From assembly GCA_900552225.1 (NCBI GenBank), contig URYX01000015.1:1-18760 (forward strand): DNA of 18,760 nt, in the 5' to 3' direction. Positions 7,237 through 14,818 of the stretch are shown piece after piece (the stretch's first letter is position 1; every line of letters starts with the position of its first letter). The notes beneath the pieces are model-generated. The model saw nothing but the letters and a program-made list of their open reading frames with translations, searched no databases and was not told where the DNA came from. This DNA is from an uncultured Oscillospiraceae bacterium. Lineage in GTDB: Bacteria > Bacillota > Clostridia > Oscillospirales > Acutalibacteraceae. Both the position numbers and the translations under genes were made by a program.

Positions 7237-8655
7237 TTACGCTTCCTCTGTCGCCTTCACCCGGTAAAAGGCCAGCATGGGAAGCCGTGTCAGCATATCC
7301 ATGGGGGCATTCTGCATGGCGTCCATGCGCCACATGCCGCTGACGCAAAGCTCCCCCTCCGGCACGCGCCCGAGAGAAAGCCGCAGCTCCGCCCCCGCCG
7401 GGGTCACACCGTCCACCGGGATCTCTCCCGCCGCGTCCGTCACGGTAAATGTCCCCGGCTCAAACACCCCGTCGATTGTCCCTATGCCTCCGGGCGTATG
7501 GTCAAACCGCAGCAACAGCTCCCCGCTGCGGCGGCCGTATACCGCCTGCGTCAGGTTGGGGCAGAACCCGTCCCCGCGCCCCAGCCGCACGCTCTCCGCC
7601 AGCTGCGCCGCCCGCATTCCGATCACCACGTTGGAGGAGGCGCAGTTGTGCACGGCATCGGACAGCGGCAGATTCAGCGTTGACAGCACATACACCCCGG
7701 GCAGCTCCGTCGCCGCCCGGCGCTGCGCCTCCCGGACAAGCCCCCAGCCGCGGTCCTGTCCGTCATCCCCATGCACCAGCGCATGGTTCAGCTGCATGGT
7801 CAGAATCGGTAGCTCCGGCACGCCCAGCGCCTCGCGCACCGCCGGCACAAACCGGCAAAAGCGCTCAAAATACGTCGGCCCTGACACCTCGTTGGCATCG
7901 TTGCAGCCCTGATACCACAGCATCCCGCACGGCACCGTGCCGGACAGCCGCACAACCTCCTTCATATTTTCAAACAGCGTCCCGCCCGGCAGCCAGGAAT
8001 CCAGCGCCGAGCCTCCGAGCGCACAGGGGATAAACCCGATCGGCCTGTGCCGCATCCGCTGCAGCTCCCGCCCGAAGGTCAGCCAGGGAGAGGTGTGCCC
8101 GCCCCCGATCTCCGTGTTCACAGGATGCAGCGAGTCGGTGGAATCGCTGAACGGGTGCGACGCCAGCGTCCAGCAGCCGTTGCTGCGCAGCATATGGACA
8201 CCGACCTCCGGCGGATCGTTGGCCGGCCCCTCGCCGTAGCCCACGGCATTGGACTGCCCCGCAATCAGAAAGACATCGCCCACGCCGACATGGAATACCA
8301 GGTCGCCGCGCACATGGATTTCTCCGCCGGACTCCTGCCGCAGCATCAGCGCCGTCTCGATCCGGTACAACTCTCCGGCCGGCACCGCGCCGAACACATA
8401 ATGCCAGCCCCGCTCTCCCGTTTTCTCCGCCTCGGTCCAGCTCCGCACACAGCGGTTGGTGCGCTCCTCCATCAGCCGCACCAGAATGCGGCATTCCCCG
8501 GTGCAGTGCATTTCGAGCCCCGCCCATACGTCATTGGACTCCGGCTTTCCCTCATAGTGCCATACACCGCCGACCGGAATATCCGCCGCCCCGTTTTGCT
8601 GCTGATAGATCTGCCAATCGCGGGCTCCCTCTTGAATCAGCACTCCGAATTTCAT
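7237..8655 (-). CDS. Cytoplasmic SASA-type carbohydrate esterase (sialate O-acetylesterase-like)
   Basis: A 472-aa serine esterase of the SGNH superfamily resembling the SASA domain of sialate O-acetylesterases and acetylxylan esterases, which remove O-acetyl groups from sugars. Visible motifs are the nucleophile block FLIAGQSNAVG (S135), the oxyanion block WYQGCNDA (248-254), and the Asp-His pair of SDAVHN (D333, H336). The core is flanked by an N-terminal beta domain (about 1-120) and a C-terminal beta domain (about 380-472), as in other SASA proteins. No signal peptide is present, so it should act on imported oligosaccharides. The ATG at 8655 has a GAGGG site seven bases upstream and lies 12 bases after the preceding stop. 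It probably works with the cytoplasmic hydrolases of the operon. The exact ester is unknown. Confidence 0.86.
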   Translation of the reverse strand: MKFGVLIQEGARDWQIYQQQNGAADIPVGGVWHYEGKPESNDVWAGLEMHCTGECRILVRLMEERTNRCVRSWTEAEKTGERGWHYVFGAVPAGELYRIETALMLRQESGGEIHVRGDLVFHVGVGDVFLIAGQSNAVGYGEGPANDPPEVGVHMLRSNGCWTLASHPFSDSTDSLHPVNTEIGGGHTSPWLTFGRELQRMRHRPIGFIPCALGGSALDSWLPGGTLFENMKEVVRLSGTVPCGMLWYQGCNDANEVSGPTYFERFCRFVPAVREALGVPELPILTMQLNHALVHGDDGQDRGWGLVREAQRRAATELPGVYVLSTLNLPLSDAVHNCASSNVVIGMRAAQLAESVRLGRGDGFCPNLTQAVYGRRSGELLLRFDHTPGGIGTIDGVFEPGTFTVTDAAGEIPVDGVTPAGAELRLSLGRVPEGELCVSGMWRMDAMQNAPMDMLTRLPMLAFYRVKATEEA

Positions 8656-8667
8656 GACAATCCCTCT

Positions 8668-9684
8668 CTATTTCTCCTGTGTTTTCAGCCGCAGCATCTG
8701 CAGAAACAGCCCAAGCTGGCTGTCCGGCGACTCCTCGGTCGGTCCGATGGCCCGCGGGTAGGGCTGCCACCGCTGGAAGATCAGATAGTCCGCATTGCCC
8801 CCGGCCTGCAGATAGCCGCGGAAATACCGCAGCGTGTTCCGCTCGGCCGAGCGGCAGGCTTCGGCCTCATCCTCCGCCGCACGGTTGATGACAAAATGAT
8901 CCTCGAACGCATTCGCCGCGATAAAGCCGCTGGCAAGCCCGTACCGGCGGCACAGTGCCTCCACCGCTAAAATCCGACCGAAATCCGGTGTTCCGGAGGC
9001 CTCATCGCCGTCCGTCAGTGCAAATTCCATTCCGTAGTCGATGTGGAAATGATCCAGCGGCACATCCGCCTCGGCCGCCGCCTGCCGGTACTCCTCAAAA
9101 TAGGTCTCAATGTCCAGCCGCGTGAGCGTCGGATCCACCGCCTCATATTGCCGCCCGGAAAGACCGCGCACCCAAAAGAAGCCGAGTGACTCGATGGACC
9201 CGCACTTTACCTCCGGGAGATAGGTACGCATCCGCCGGAAATAGGCCATCTGCTGCAGCATCTGCTGATAGCGCGGCAGGGACAGGGCGTGCGACCGCCC
9301 CGTCATGTATTCCGCCAGAGCGTGATCCGTCGTGATATAGTCCACGCGCCCGCCCTGCTTCAAAAAACGCTCCAGATAGCGCCATTCCATCTCCGCCGAG
9401 CGGACACCGATTTCCTGCTCCGGACACTGTCCCACCGTCATGCGGCAGCCGCCGAGCTCCACCGCCACCTGCAGCCGCTGCTCCCGTATCATCCGTGCGA
9501 GACGCCCCAGCTCCTCCTCCGAAAACTTGCCCAACGCCTCGATATACAGCTTCCACACCCCGGTATGCTGCCGCAGCACCGGCCAACGCCGCACATCCTC
9601 CGCCGTCGGCACATAATCCGCCTTCAGTCTTCCGTTTTGGGTGGGGTCCATCGGCTGGGGACACAGCCATATTGCTTCATCCAT
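8668..9684 (-). CDS. Cytoplasmic paralog of the unrecognised TIM-barrel-like family (member B)
   Basis: A 338-aa protein without a signal peptide, the shortest member and essentially the bare conserved domain. I do not recognise the family. Conserved residues at the ends of predicted strands are E76 (VAVELGG), D120 (GGRVDYITTDHA), E165 (CGSIESLGFFW), D216 (DHFHIDYGM), E242 (GRILAVEALC), N258 (GFIAANAF) and Q304-R305-W306 (QRWQPYP). It is closest in motifs to the lipoprotein at 12224-13465, which shares DHFHID and IESLG, suggesting duplication with loss of the export signal. The ATG at 9684 follows a rather distant ribosome site (AAAGGAAG, 12 bases away); the longer open frame upstream overlaps the previous gene. 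A 79-base gap precedes it, one of the larger gaps in the operon. Confidence 0.86.
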   Translation of the reverse strand: MDEAIWLCPQPMDPTQNGRLKADYVPTAEDVRRWPVLRQHTGVWKLYIEALGKFSEEELGRLARMIREQRLQVAVELGGCRMTVGQCPEQEIGVRSAEMEWRYLERFLKQGGRVDYITTDHALAEYMTGRSHALSLPRYQQMLQQMAYFRRMRTYLPEVKCGSIESLGFFWVRGLSGRQYEAVDPTLTRLDIETYFEEYRQAAAEADVPLDHFHIDYGMEFALTDGDEASGTPDFGRILAVEALCRRYGLASGFIAANAFEDHFVINRAAEDEAEACRSAERNTLRYFRGYLQAGGNADYLIFQRWQPYPRAIGPTEESPDSQLGLFLQMLRLKTQEK

Positions 9685-9763
9685 AAACTCTGATTTCTTC
9701 CTTTCCGCCCTGCGGTCCTCGTTTCCGCCGCCCGGACGCCTCTGCGCTCCGGACAGCCCCGGT

Positions 9764-10963
9764 CTACCGTCCCGGGAAATACGGGCTCTCGACAATCTGC
9801 CGGAACAACCCCATGCAGGTATCCGGCTCTTCCTCGCTGCCCACCCGGTCGGGATAGGGCTGCCAGCGCTGCAGCACCAGGTAATTGCAGTGTCCGCCCG
9901 CCTTCCGGTATCCTTCAAAATACTGCACGGCGCGCGTGACCGCCGAATGCGCGGCCGCCTCCTTGTCCTTCACCACGGCATTCGGGGAAAAGCCCTTGTG
10001 GAACGTGTTGGTGGCAATCAGCCCCACATAAATTCCGTGCGACTGGCAGTAGTCCTCCGCCGCCAGCAGGCGGCCGTAATCGCCGTCGTATTCGATCTCC
10101 GCCAGATTGAAATCCAGCTCGAAATGCGAAAGCCGCACCCCGTGCCGCTCTCCGACGCTCTGCATCGTATCGATATATTCCTCAAAATCCAGCCGGTCCA
10201 GCGTGCTGTCCGTCGCCTGATACTGCCGCTCCGCTCCCTGAATCCAGAAAAACCCCATCGCCTCGATAGCCCCGACCTTCAGGTTGGGCATGTAGTCCAG
10301 CATATAGCGGAAATACAGCATCTGCTGCTCCGCCAGCTCGGAGAGCGTCATGCTCTTGCGCGACTCGATCCGCCCGGTGGCATACTGCGCCATCGATCCG
10401 TCGGTCGTGATGTAATCGATCCGTCCGCCGGCACGGATGAAGGAGAACAGGCACAAAAACTCCTTTTTGGCCGCATTTTCGCCCATCTGATCGTTCGGGG
10501 CATTCTCATCACACACCCGGATGCCGCCGACCTCCACCTCGACCATCAGATCGTTTTCCCGCACAAAATCCGCAATTTTGCGCAGATTCCCCACCGAGGT
10601 GGTGGCAATCTGCTGAATAAACAGCTTGAGCCCGACCGCGTGCTCAAACACCTTCGGCCACCGGGACTTGTCGGTAATCACCTCAATAAACTCCGCCATG
10701 GTCGTGTTGTTTTCAAGCGACTTCGGACAGACCCACACCTTATCCGAGGTGCCGTTGTCCAAATCCCACGTATACGGCTCAAACACAAACGCCGTCTGCT
10801 CCGCCGCAGTGCTCGCCGTGGTTCCCGTGGTCACCGCCGTGCTCTCCGTCGTTGCCGTCCCCGCGGAGCTCTCCTCCCCGGTCTGACCGGGCGTGCACCC
10901 GGTCAGAAGCAGTCCCGCCGCAAGCAGGGCGGCCGCACATCGTGTACTCCATGCTCTCCGCAC
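9764..10963 (-). CDS. Lipoprotein paralog of the unrecognised TIM-barrel-like family (member C)
   Basis: A 399-aa predicted surface lipoprotein. The signal peptide MRRAWSTRCAAALLAAGLLL ends in the lipobox LTGC with the lipidated Cys at 23. A Thr/Ser/Ala-rich linker (about 24-57) then holds the catalytic-looking domain off the membrane. Family residues are E144 (VEVGGIR), D188 (GGRIDYITTDGS), E234 (GAIEAMGFFW), D284 (HFELDFNL), E303, N319 and Q365-R366-W367. The start is GTG 10963, with AAAGGAG eight bases upstream; the nearby ATG at 10970 is out of frame. It lies 27 bases after member D, and the two share HFELDFNLAE, NDQMG and ESPYFP, so they look like the most recent duplication pair. The family is unrecognised; a glycan-active enzyme is inferred from context. 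Confidence 0.88.
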   Translation of the reverse strand: MRRAWSTRCAAALLAAGLLLTGCTPGQTGEESSAGTATTESTAVTTGTTASTAAEQTAFVFEPYTWDLDNGTSDKVWVCPKSLENNTTMAEFIEVITDKSRWPKVFEHAVGLKLFIQQIATTSVGNLRKIADFVRENDLMVEVEVGGIRVCDENAPNDQMGENAAKKEFLCLFSFIRAGGRIDYITTDGSMAQYATGRIESRKSMTLSELAEQQMLYFRYMLDYMPNLKVGAIEAMGFFWIQGAERQYQATDSTLDRLDFEEYIDTMQSVGERHGVRLSHFELDFNLAEIEYDGDYGRLLAAEDYCQSHGIYVGLIATNTFHKGFSPNAVVKDKEAAAHSAVTRAVQYFEGYRKAGGHCNYLVLQRWQPYPDRVGSEEEPDTCMGLFRQIVESPYFPGR

Positions 10964-10990
10964 TGTGCATTCTCCTTTCTCAGACTCCCG

Positions 10991-12220
10991 TCAGCCAAAC
11001 ACCTTCGGCTCCTGTGGGAAATAGGGGCTCTCGATCAGGCTTTTGAAAATCCCCATGCTGGTATACGGATCCTCCTCCGGCCCCATGGCATCCGGATACG
11101 GCTGCCAGCGCTGCAGCACCAGATAATTGCTGTGTCCGCCCGCCTGCATATATCCCTCAAACAGGGTCAGCGCCCGCTCAGCCGCCGATTGGTTGGCCTT
11201 GGGAATCAGGTTTTCCGGAACGGTCTTGCCGGATTTGTGGAACGAGTTGGCGGCGAACATTCCCACCGCCACTCCGTTTTTCTGGCAAAAGCTCTCCGTC
11301 GCCAGCAGACGGCCGTAATCGCCGTCGTGATCCACCTCCGCCAGATTGAAATCCAGCTCAAAATGCGTAAACGGCACCCGATACTCCTCCGCCAGGCGGA
11401 GCATCAGCGTCAGATAATCCTCAAAATTCACCGGACGCGTCAGCGTGGGATCGGTCGCCTCATACTGGCGCTCCTCCCCCAGAATCCGGTAAAATCCGAG
11501 TCCCTCCGTCGCCCCGCAGCGCAGATTCGGAAACCACTCCAGCATGTACTGATAGTAGATCATCTGCTGCCGGGCCAGATCCTCCAGCGACATATCCTGC
11601 CGCTCGGTTTTCCGCCCCGTGGCATACTGCAGCAGCGCCCCGTCCGTCGTCAGATAATCGATCCGTCCGCCCGCCTCCGCAAAGCGCCTGAGAAACCGAA
11701 TCTCATCCTGCGCGGCGGCATACAGCCCCATCTGGTCGTTCGGAACATTCTCCGGTGCCATCCGGATGCCGCCCACCTCGACCTCGATCAGCAGGTTGTG
11801 CTCGCGGACAAAATCCGCCAGCGTCCGCATATCCTCCTCGCTCATCTGCGCCAGCTGCGCCACAAACAGCTTCAGCCCGCAGGTCTTGGCATACACGGTA
11901 TCCCACTGGGAAATATCCGTAATCAGCGAGAGATACTCCTTTTTGTAGCCCCCGCGGTCACCGATGCACTTGGGCAGCACCCACACGCGGTCCGACATCC
12001 GGTCCAGCGCATAATCCGTCGCCCCCTCAAAGCGGTACACCGCATGCACCGTCCCGTCCATGCCCGTCACCGTCTCGCCCGCCGTCCCGTCGGATACGGA
12101 CGAAGCGGGGCCGGACGCATCCGACACGCCGGATTCCGCCGGGTCCCCCGCGCAGCCGCACAGCATCCCGAGCAGCCAGGCCGCCGTCAGCAGCCATCCG
12201 ATTCTTCGTGTTTTTCTCAT
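10991..12220 (-). CDS. Lipoprotein paralog of the unrecognised TIM-barrel-like family (member D)
   Basis: A 409-aa predicted lipoprotein. The signal MRKTRRIGWLLTAAWLLGML ends in the lipobox LCGC (Cys 23), followed by a Ser/Gly/Asp-rich linker to about residue 60. Family residues are E148 (VEVGGIR), D193 (GGRIDYLTTDGA), E239 (CGATEGLGFY), D290 (HFELDFNL), E309, N325 and Q370-R371-W372 (QRWQPYP). The conserved aromatic strip after E239 is altered (YRILG in place of FW), which might change specificity. The ATG at 12220 has an AAAGGGAG site and lies three bases after the stop of member E, so translation is likely coupled. It probably acts at the outer face of the membrane beside members C and E. 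The function is not known. Confidence 0.88.
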   Translation of the reverse strand: MRKTRRIGWLLTAAWLLGMLCGCAGDPAESGVSDASGPASSVSDGTAGETVTGMDGTVHAVYRFEGATDYALDRMSDRVWVLPKCIGDRGGYKKEYLSLITDISQWDTVYAKTCGLKLFVAQLAQMSEEDMRTLADFVREHNLLIEVEVGGIRMAPENVPNDQMGLYAAAQDEIRFLRRFAEAGGRIDYLTTDGALLQYATGRKTERQDMSLEDLARQQMIYYQYMLEWFPNLRCGATEGLGFYRILGEERQYEATDPTLTRPVNFEDYLTLMLRLAEEYRVPFTHFELDFNLAEVDHDGDYGRLLATESFCQKNGVAVGMFAANSFHKSGKTVPENLIPKANQSAAERALTLFEGYMQAGGHSNYLVLQRWQPYPDAMGPEEDPYTSMGIFKSLIESPYFPQEPKVFG

Positions 12221-12223
12221 GGT

Positions 12224-13465
12224 TTACTCTCCCTTTCGCGGAAAATACGCACTGTCGATGATGGCCTTGAAAATTCCCATATTGGAAAGCGGCTCCGTCT
12301 CGCCTCCGACCGCAATCGGATACGGCTGCCAGCGCTGCAGCACCAGATAGTCGGCGCTGCCGCCCGCCTGCATGTACCCCTCAAAATACCGCAGCGTCCG
12401 CTCGGCCGCCGAGGCCGAGGCCTTCGCCACATCGTCGCCCGTTACCGCAGCATTCGGGTAGTGGAAGGCATTGGCCGCCACAAAGCCCGTCTGCAGCCCC
12501 TGCGCGCGGCACAGCGCCTCCACCGCCAGGATACGGCCGTAGCCCCCGTCGTATTCGACATCGTGCATGCCGAAATCGATGTGGAAATGGTCAATCGGGA
12601 CACCGTATTCCGCGGCAATCCGGGTATATTCCGCCAGATAGGTCTCAAAATCCACCCGATCCAGCGCCCCGTCCGTGGCCTGATACTGCCGGTCGCCGTT
12701 CACCCAGAAATAGCCGAGCGACTCGATGGCCCCGCATTTCACCTGCGGAAACCACTCCCGGATGTACCGGAAATACAGCATCTGCTGCTCCGCGAGCTTC
12801 TGCAGCGTCATCTCCGGGCGACTTTTGTCCCGTCCCGTCATCAGATCCGCCAGTGCGTGATCCGTCGTGATATAGTCAATCCGCCCGCCGACGCTGACAA
12901 ACTTATACAGCATCATCAGTTCATTGTCGCGGGAGGCCGTAATTCCCATTTCATCGTCCGGCGTGTCCGCCGAGGCCATCCGGATCCCGCCGACCTCTAC
13001 CGCGACCGCCAGCTTCTGTTCGCGTACAAAATCCGCAATCCGGCGCAGCTCCCCCTTGGAGGCCATGGCCAGATACTGAATGTACAGCTTCAGCACCTTC
13101 GTCTGCCGAAGCACCGTCGGCCACGCCGACGGATCCGTCACCGTCCCCGCAAAGGACGGAATCAGGGTGTTCTGACTGAGCGGATTCGGAGCCACCCATA
13201 CAAACGGCGAGACTCCCTCCCCCTCGTCCTCCCATACGATCGGGTCAAAGGAAAACACCTCATGGCCCGGTGCCTCCTGTGAGGCGGAGGTTGCCGCGAA
13301 AGATGTCTCCGTTCCGCGGCTTCCCTCCGTCGGCCCTGCGGGGGACGGCTCCGGCCGTGGGGCCGGAGCCGCACAGCCGCCGAGCAGCAATCCTGTGCAT
13401 ATACATAGTATCATACCTAACTTCCCTGTCAAGCGGTGTGCCCCCTTTACGGTTTCCGGAGTCAT
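12224..13465 (-). CDS. Lipoprotein paralog of the unrecognised TIM-barrel-like family (member E)
   Basis: A 413-aa predicted lipoprotein, first of the five in transcription order. A charged n-region and the hydrophobic stretch MILCICTGLLLGG end at Cys 31 (lipobox LGGC), followed by a Pro/Ser/Thr-rich linker to about 68. Eight predicted strand ends carry FVWVAPN, LKLYIQ, VAVEVGGIR (E157), GGRIDYITTDHA (D202), CGAIESLGYFW (E248), DHFHIDFGM (D297), TGFVAANAF (N332) and ADYLVLQRWQPYP (Q377-R378-W379), which suggests a (beta/alpha)8 barrel. E316 lies in the GRILAVEALC helix. The ATG at 13465 overlaps the stop of the SGNH lipoprotein (ATGA) with GAGGAAGG directly before it; an inner ATG at residue 18 would lose the charged region. 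The family is unrecognised. Confidence 0.88.
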   Translation of the reverse strand: MTPETVKGAHRLTGKLGMILCICTGLLLGGCAAPAPRPEPSPAGPTEGSRGTETSFAATSASQEAPGHEVFSFDPIVWEDEGEGVSPFVWVAPNPLSQNTLIPSFAGTVTDPSAWPTVLRQTKVLKLYIQYLAMASKGELRRIADFVREQKLAVAVEVGGIRMASADTPDDEMGITASRDNELMMLYKFVSVGGRIDYITTDHALADLMTGRDKSRPEMTLQKLAEQQMLYFRYIREWFPQVKCGAIESLGYFWVNGDRQYQATDGALDRVDFETYLAEYTRIAAEYGVPIDHFHIDFGMHDVEYDGGYGRILAVEALCRAQGLQTGFVAANAFHYPNAAVTGDDVAKASASAAERTLRYFEGYMQAGGSADYLVLQRWQPYPIAVGGETEPLSNMGIFKAIIDSAYFPRKGE

Positions 13466-14690
13466 CCTTCCTCGGACAGCGTCCGGATCATCAGCTGTGC
13501 ATAGGCCCGTGCCAGAAAATCGTTGCAGTGGTTGATGTTGTTGCCGGTCATATCGCGGAAATTCTTTTTGGTCATCAGGAACTCGTGCAGCGTGGTCATA
13601 TCGGCCACCACCACGCCGTCCCCCGCCATACGGTTCAAAACCTTGAGGTAGGAGGGAAACTTCTCTCCCTGAAAAATCTTCGCCTCCGGGTTGGAGCGCA
13701 TCGAGGCCACCAGCACGAATTCGCAGGCGGGATTCACCTCACGCACGGCGTTCATCATGTTCTGCAGATACCCCTGATAGACAAGCGCCGAGGTCTGCGC
13801 CGTCGCGTCGTTCATTCCGAAGGCCAGTACCACCAGATCGGGCGTATAGGGACAAACCAGGGTTTTCACCTGCTCGGAGCCCCACCGGGAATCCGTGCCT
13901 CCCACCGCCTCATTGTGCATGACAATCTCCGCCTCGGGATACTTCCCGCACAGGGACTCGGTCACCATGTCGGCCCAGATGGGCGCCTGCGGAGGCGCAC
14001 CGATCAGCGCGGTGGAGTTGCCGCCGGCGCAGATGCTGTCTCCGAAAAAGACCAGGTTCAGCGTCTCCCCGTTTTTCAGCCTGCTCAGCGTCCGCGGCAG
14101 GCGCGCCCCCTGCGCCTCCGGCACCGGCCCGTCCCAGCTTCCGCTGTGCGTATAGGTCACGGCAATCTGCTGCCGGTGGAAATAATCCCCCTCGGAGAAG
14201 TAGACGTAGCCGCCCTCGGTTCCCTCAAAGCAGTGTCCCTCGATCGCCTCCGTCAGGTAAAGCGCCTCACGCGCCAGCACCTTGATGCGGCTTCCCTCCG
14301 GAATCACTAGCTTTCCGTCCTCCACCGTGTAATCCTGTCCCTCGGTGTAGGCCATCGTCAGTTCGGCGTTGTACACCGACTCCACACTGTCGATCGGATA
14401 CAGCAGCGCCATCGGCGCCACGTGTCCGTCGGCCTCCCGCATGGGCAGCACCGACTCGTTATACACCGTGCTGCCTTCCCAATAATAAGCGGTATACGTA
14501 TCCAATGAATATCCGTTCCTTTCCTCCGGCTGCGTCGCGGCGGTCCCCGTCGCGGCCCCTCCGGAGGGGCCCGTGGTGGCCGTCAGGCTACCCCCTCCCC
14601 CGCATGAGAAGGGGTTTCGCCGCCTCCCGCGCATCCTCCGAGGAGCAGTGCTCCGCACAGGATCGCCGCAAGGCTCTGAATTTTCCGCAT
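13462..14690 (-). CDS. SGNH/GDSL-type esterase lipoprotein, frameshifted after the signal peptide
   Basis: The body of the gene encodes an SGNH hydrolase, probably a surface carbohydrate esterase. Block I is NLVFFGDSICAGG (nucleophile Ser), block II AVGGTDSRWG, block III LAFGMNDA, and block V is GNNINHCNDF with the catalytic-type His. A beta-rich domain of about 130 residues precedes it. The natural start is ATG 14690, with GAGG seven bases upstream, giving MRKIQSLAAILCGALLLGGC, a textbook lipoprotein signal with Cys 20. That frame stops at TGA 14585-14583, and the body is in the -1 frame. The switch falls in two runs of five G (14591-14595 and 14597-14601); one extra base there would join them. 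An uninterrupted frame from 14805 exists, but its start is Arg-rich and signal-less. This may be a real mutation, a slippage site or a sequencing error. Confidence 0.82.
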
Positions 14691-14781
14691 AAAATATCCT
14701 CACTCTCCGCAGGCAAAGCCGTCCGGTGAGCACCGCTCCCGGGAAGGAAGCGGTGCCCCCGTCTGCCCTGCCGCATCTCCG

Positions 14782-14799
14782 GCCATACGGTCGTATGGC
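14782..14799. repeat. 8-bp perfect inverted repeat in an operon gap
   Basis: GCCATACG on one strand pairs with CGTATGGC across a two-base centre (core 14783-14798). It sits in the 128-base gap between the stop of the two-module surface protein and the start of the SGNH lipoprotein, the largest internal gap of the operon. A second hairpin (14730-14740 with 14746-14756, one mismatch) follows without a T tract. Either could be an operator or a transcript-stability hairpin; neither is shown. Confidence 0.45.
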
Positions 14800-14818
14800 T
14801 GTCATCTTCGACCGGCCG

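Noticed and set aside
9641..13282. A very long open frame (about 1,213 codons) on the + strand
   Set aside because: It is the mirror of four minus-strand family genes. Its product is a His/Arg/Leu-rich string with weak repeats that only reflect the antisense paralogs, and it has no ribosome site. The minus frames carry signal peptides and conserved motifs.
14730..14756. Hairpin as a terminator within the minus-strand operon
   Set aside because: No T tract follows in the direction of transcription, and the downstream genes continue the same functional set, so it is not called a terminator.
14691..14805. N-terminal extension of the SGNH esterase starting at 14805
   Set aside because: It is Arg-rich, lacks a signal peptide and ribosome site, and reads through the real lipoprotein signal in the wrong frame.
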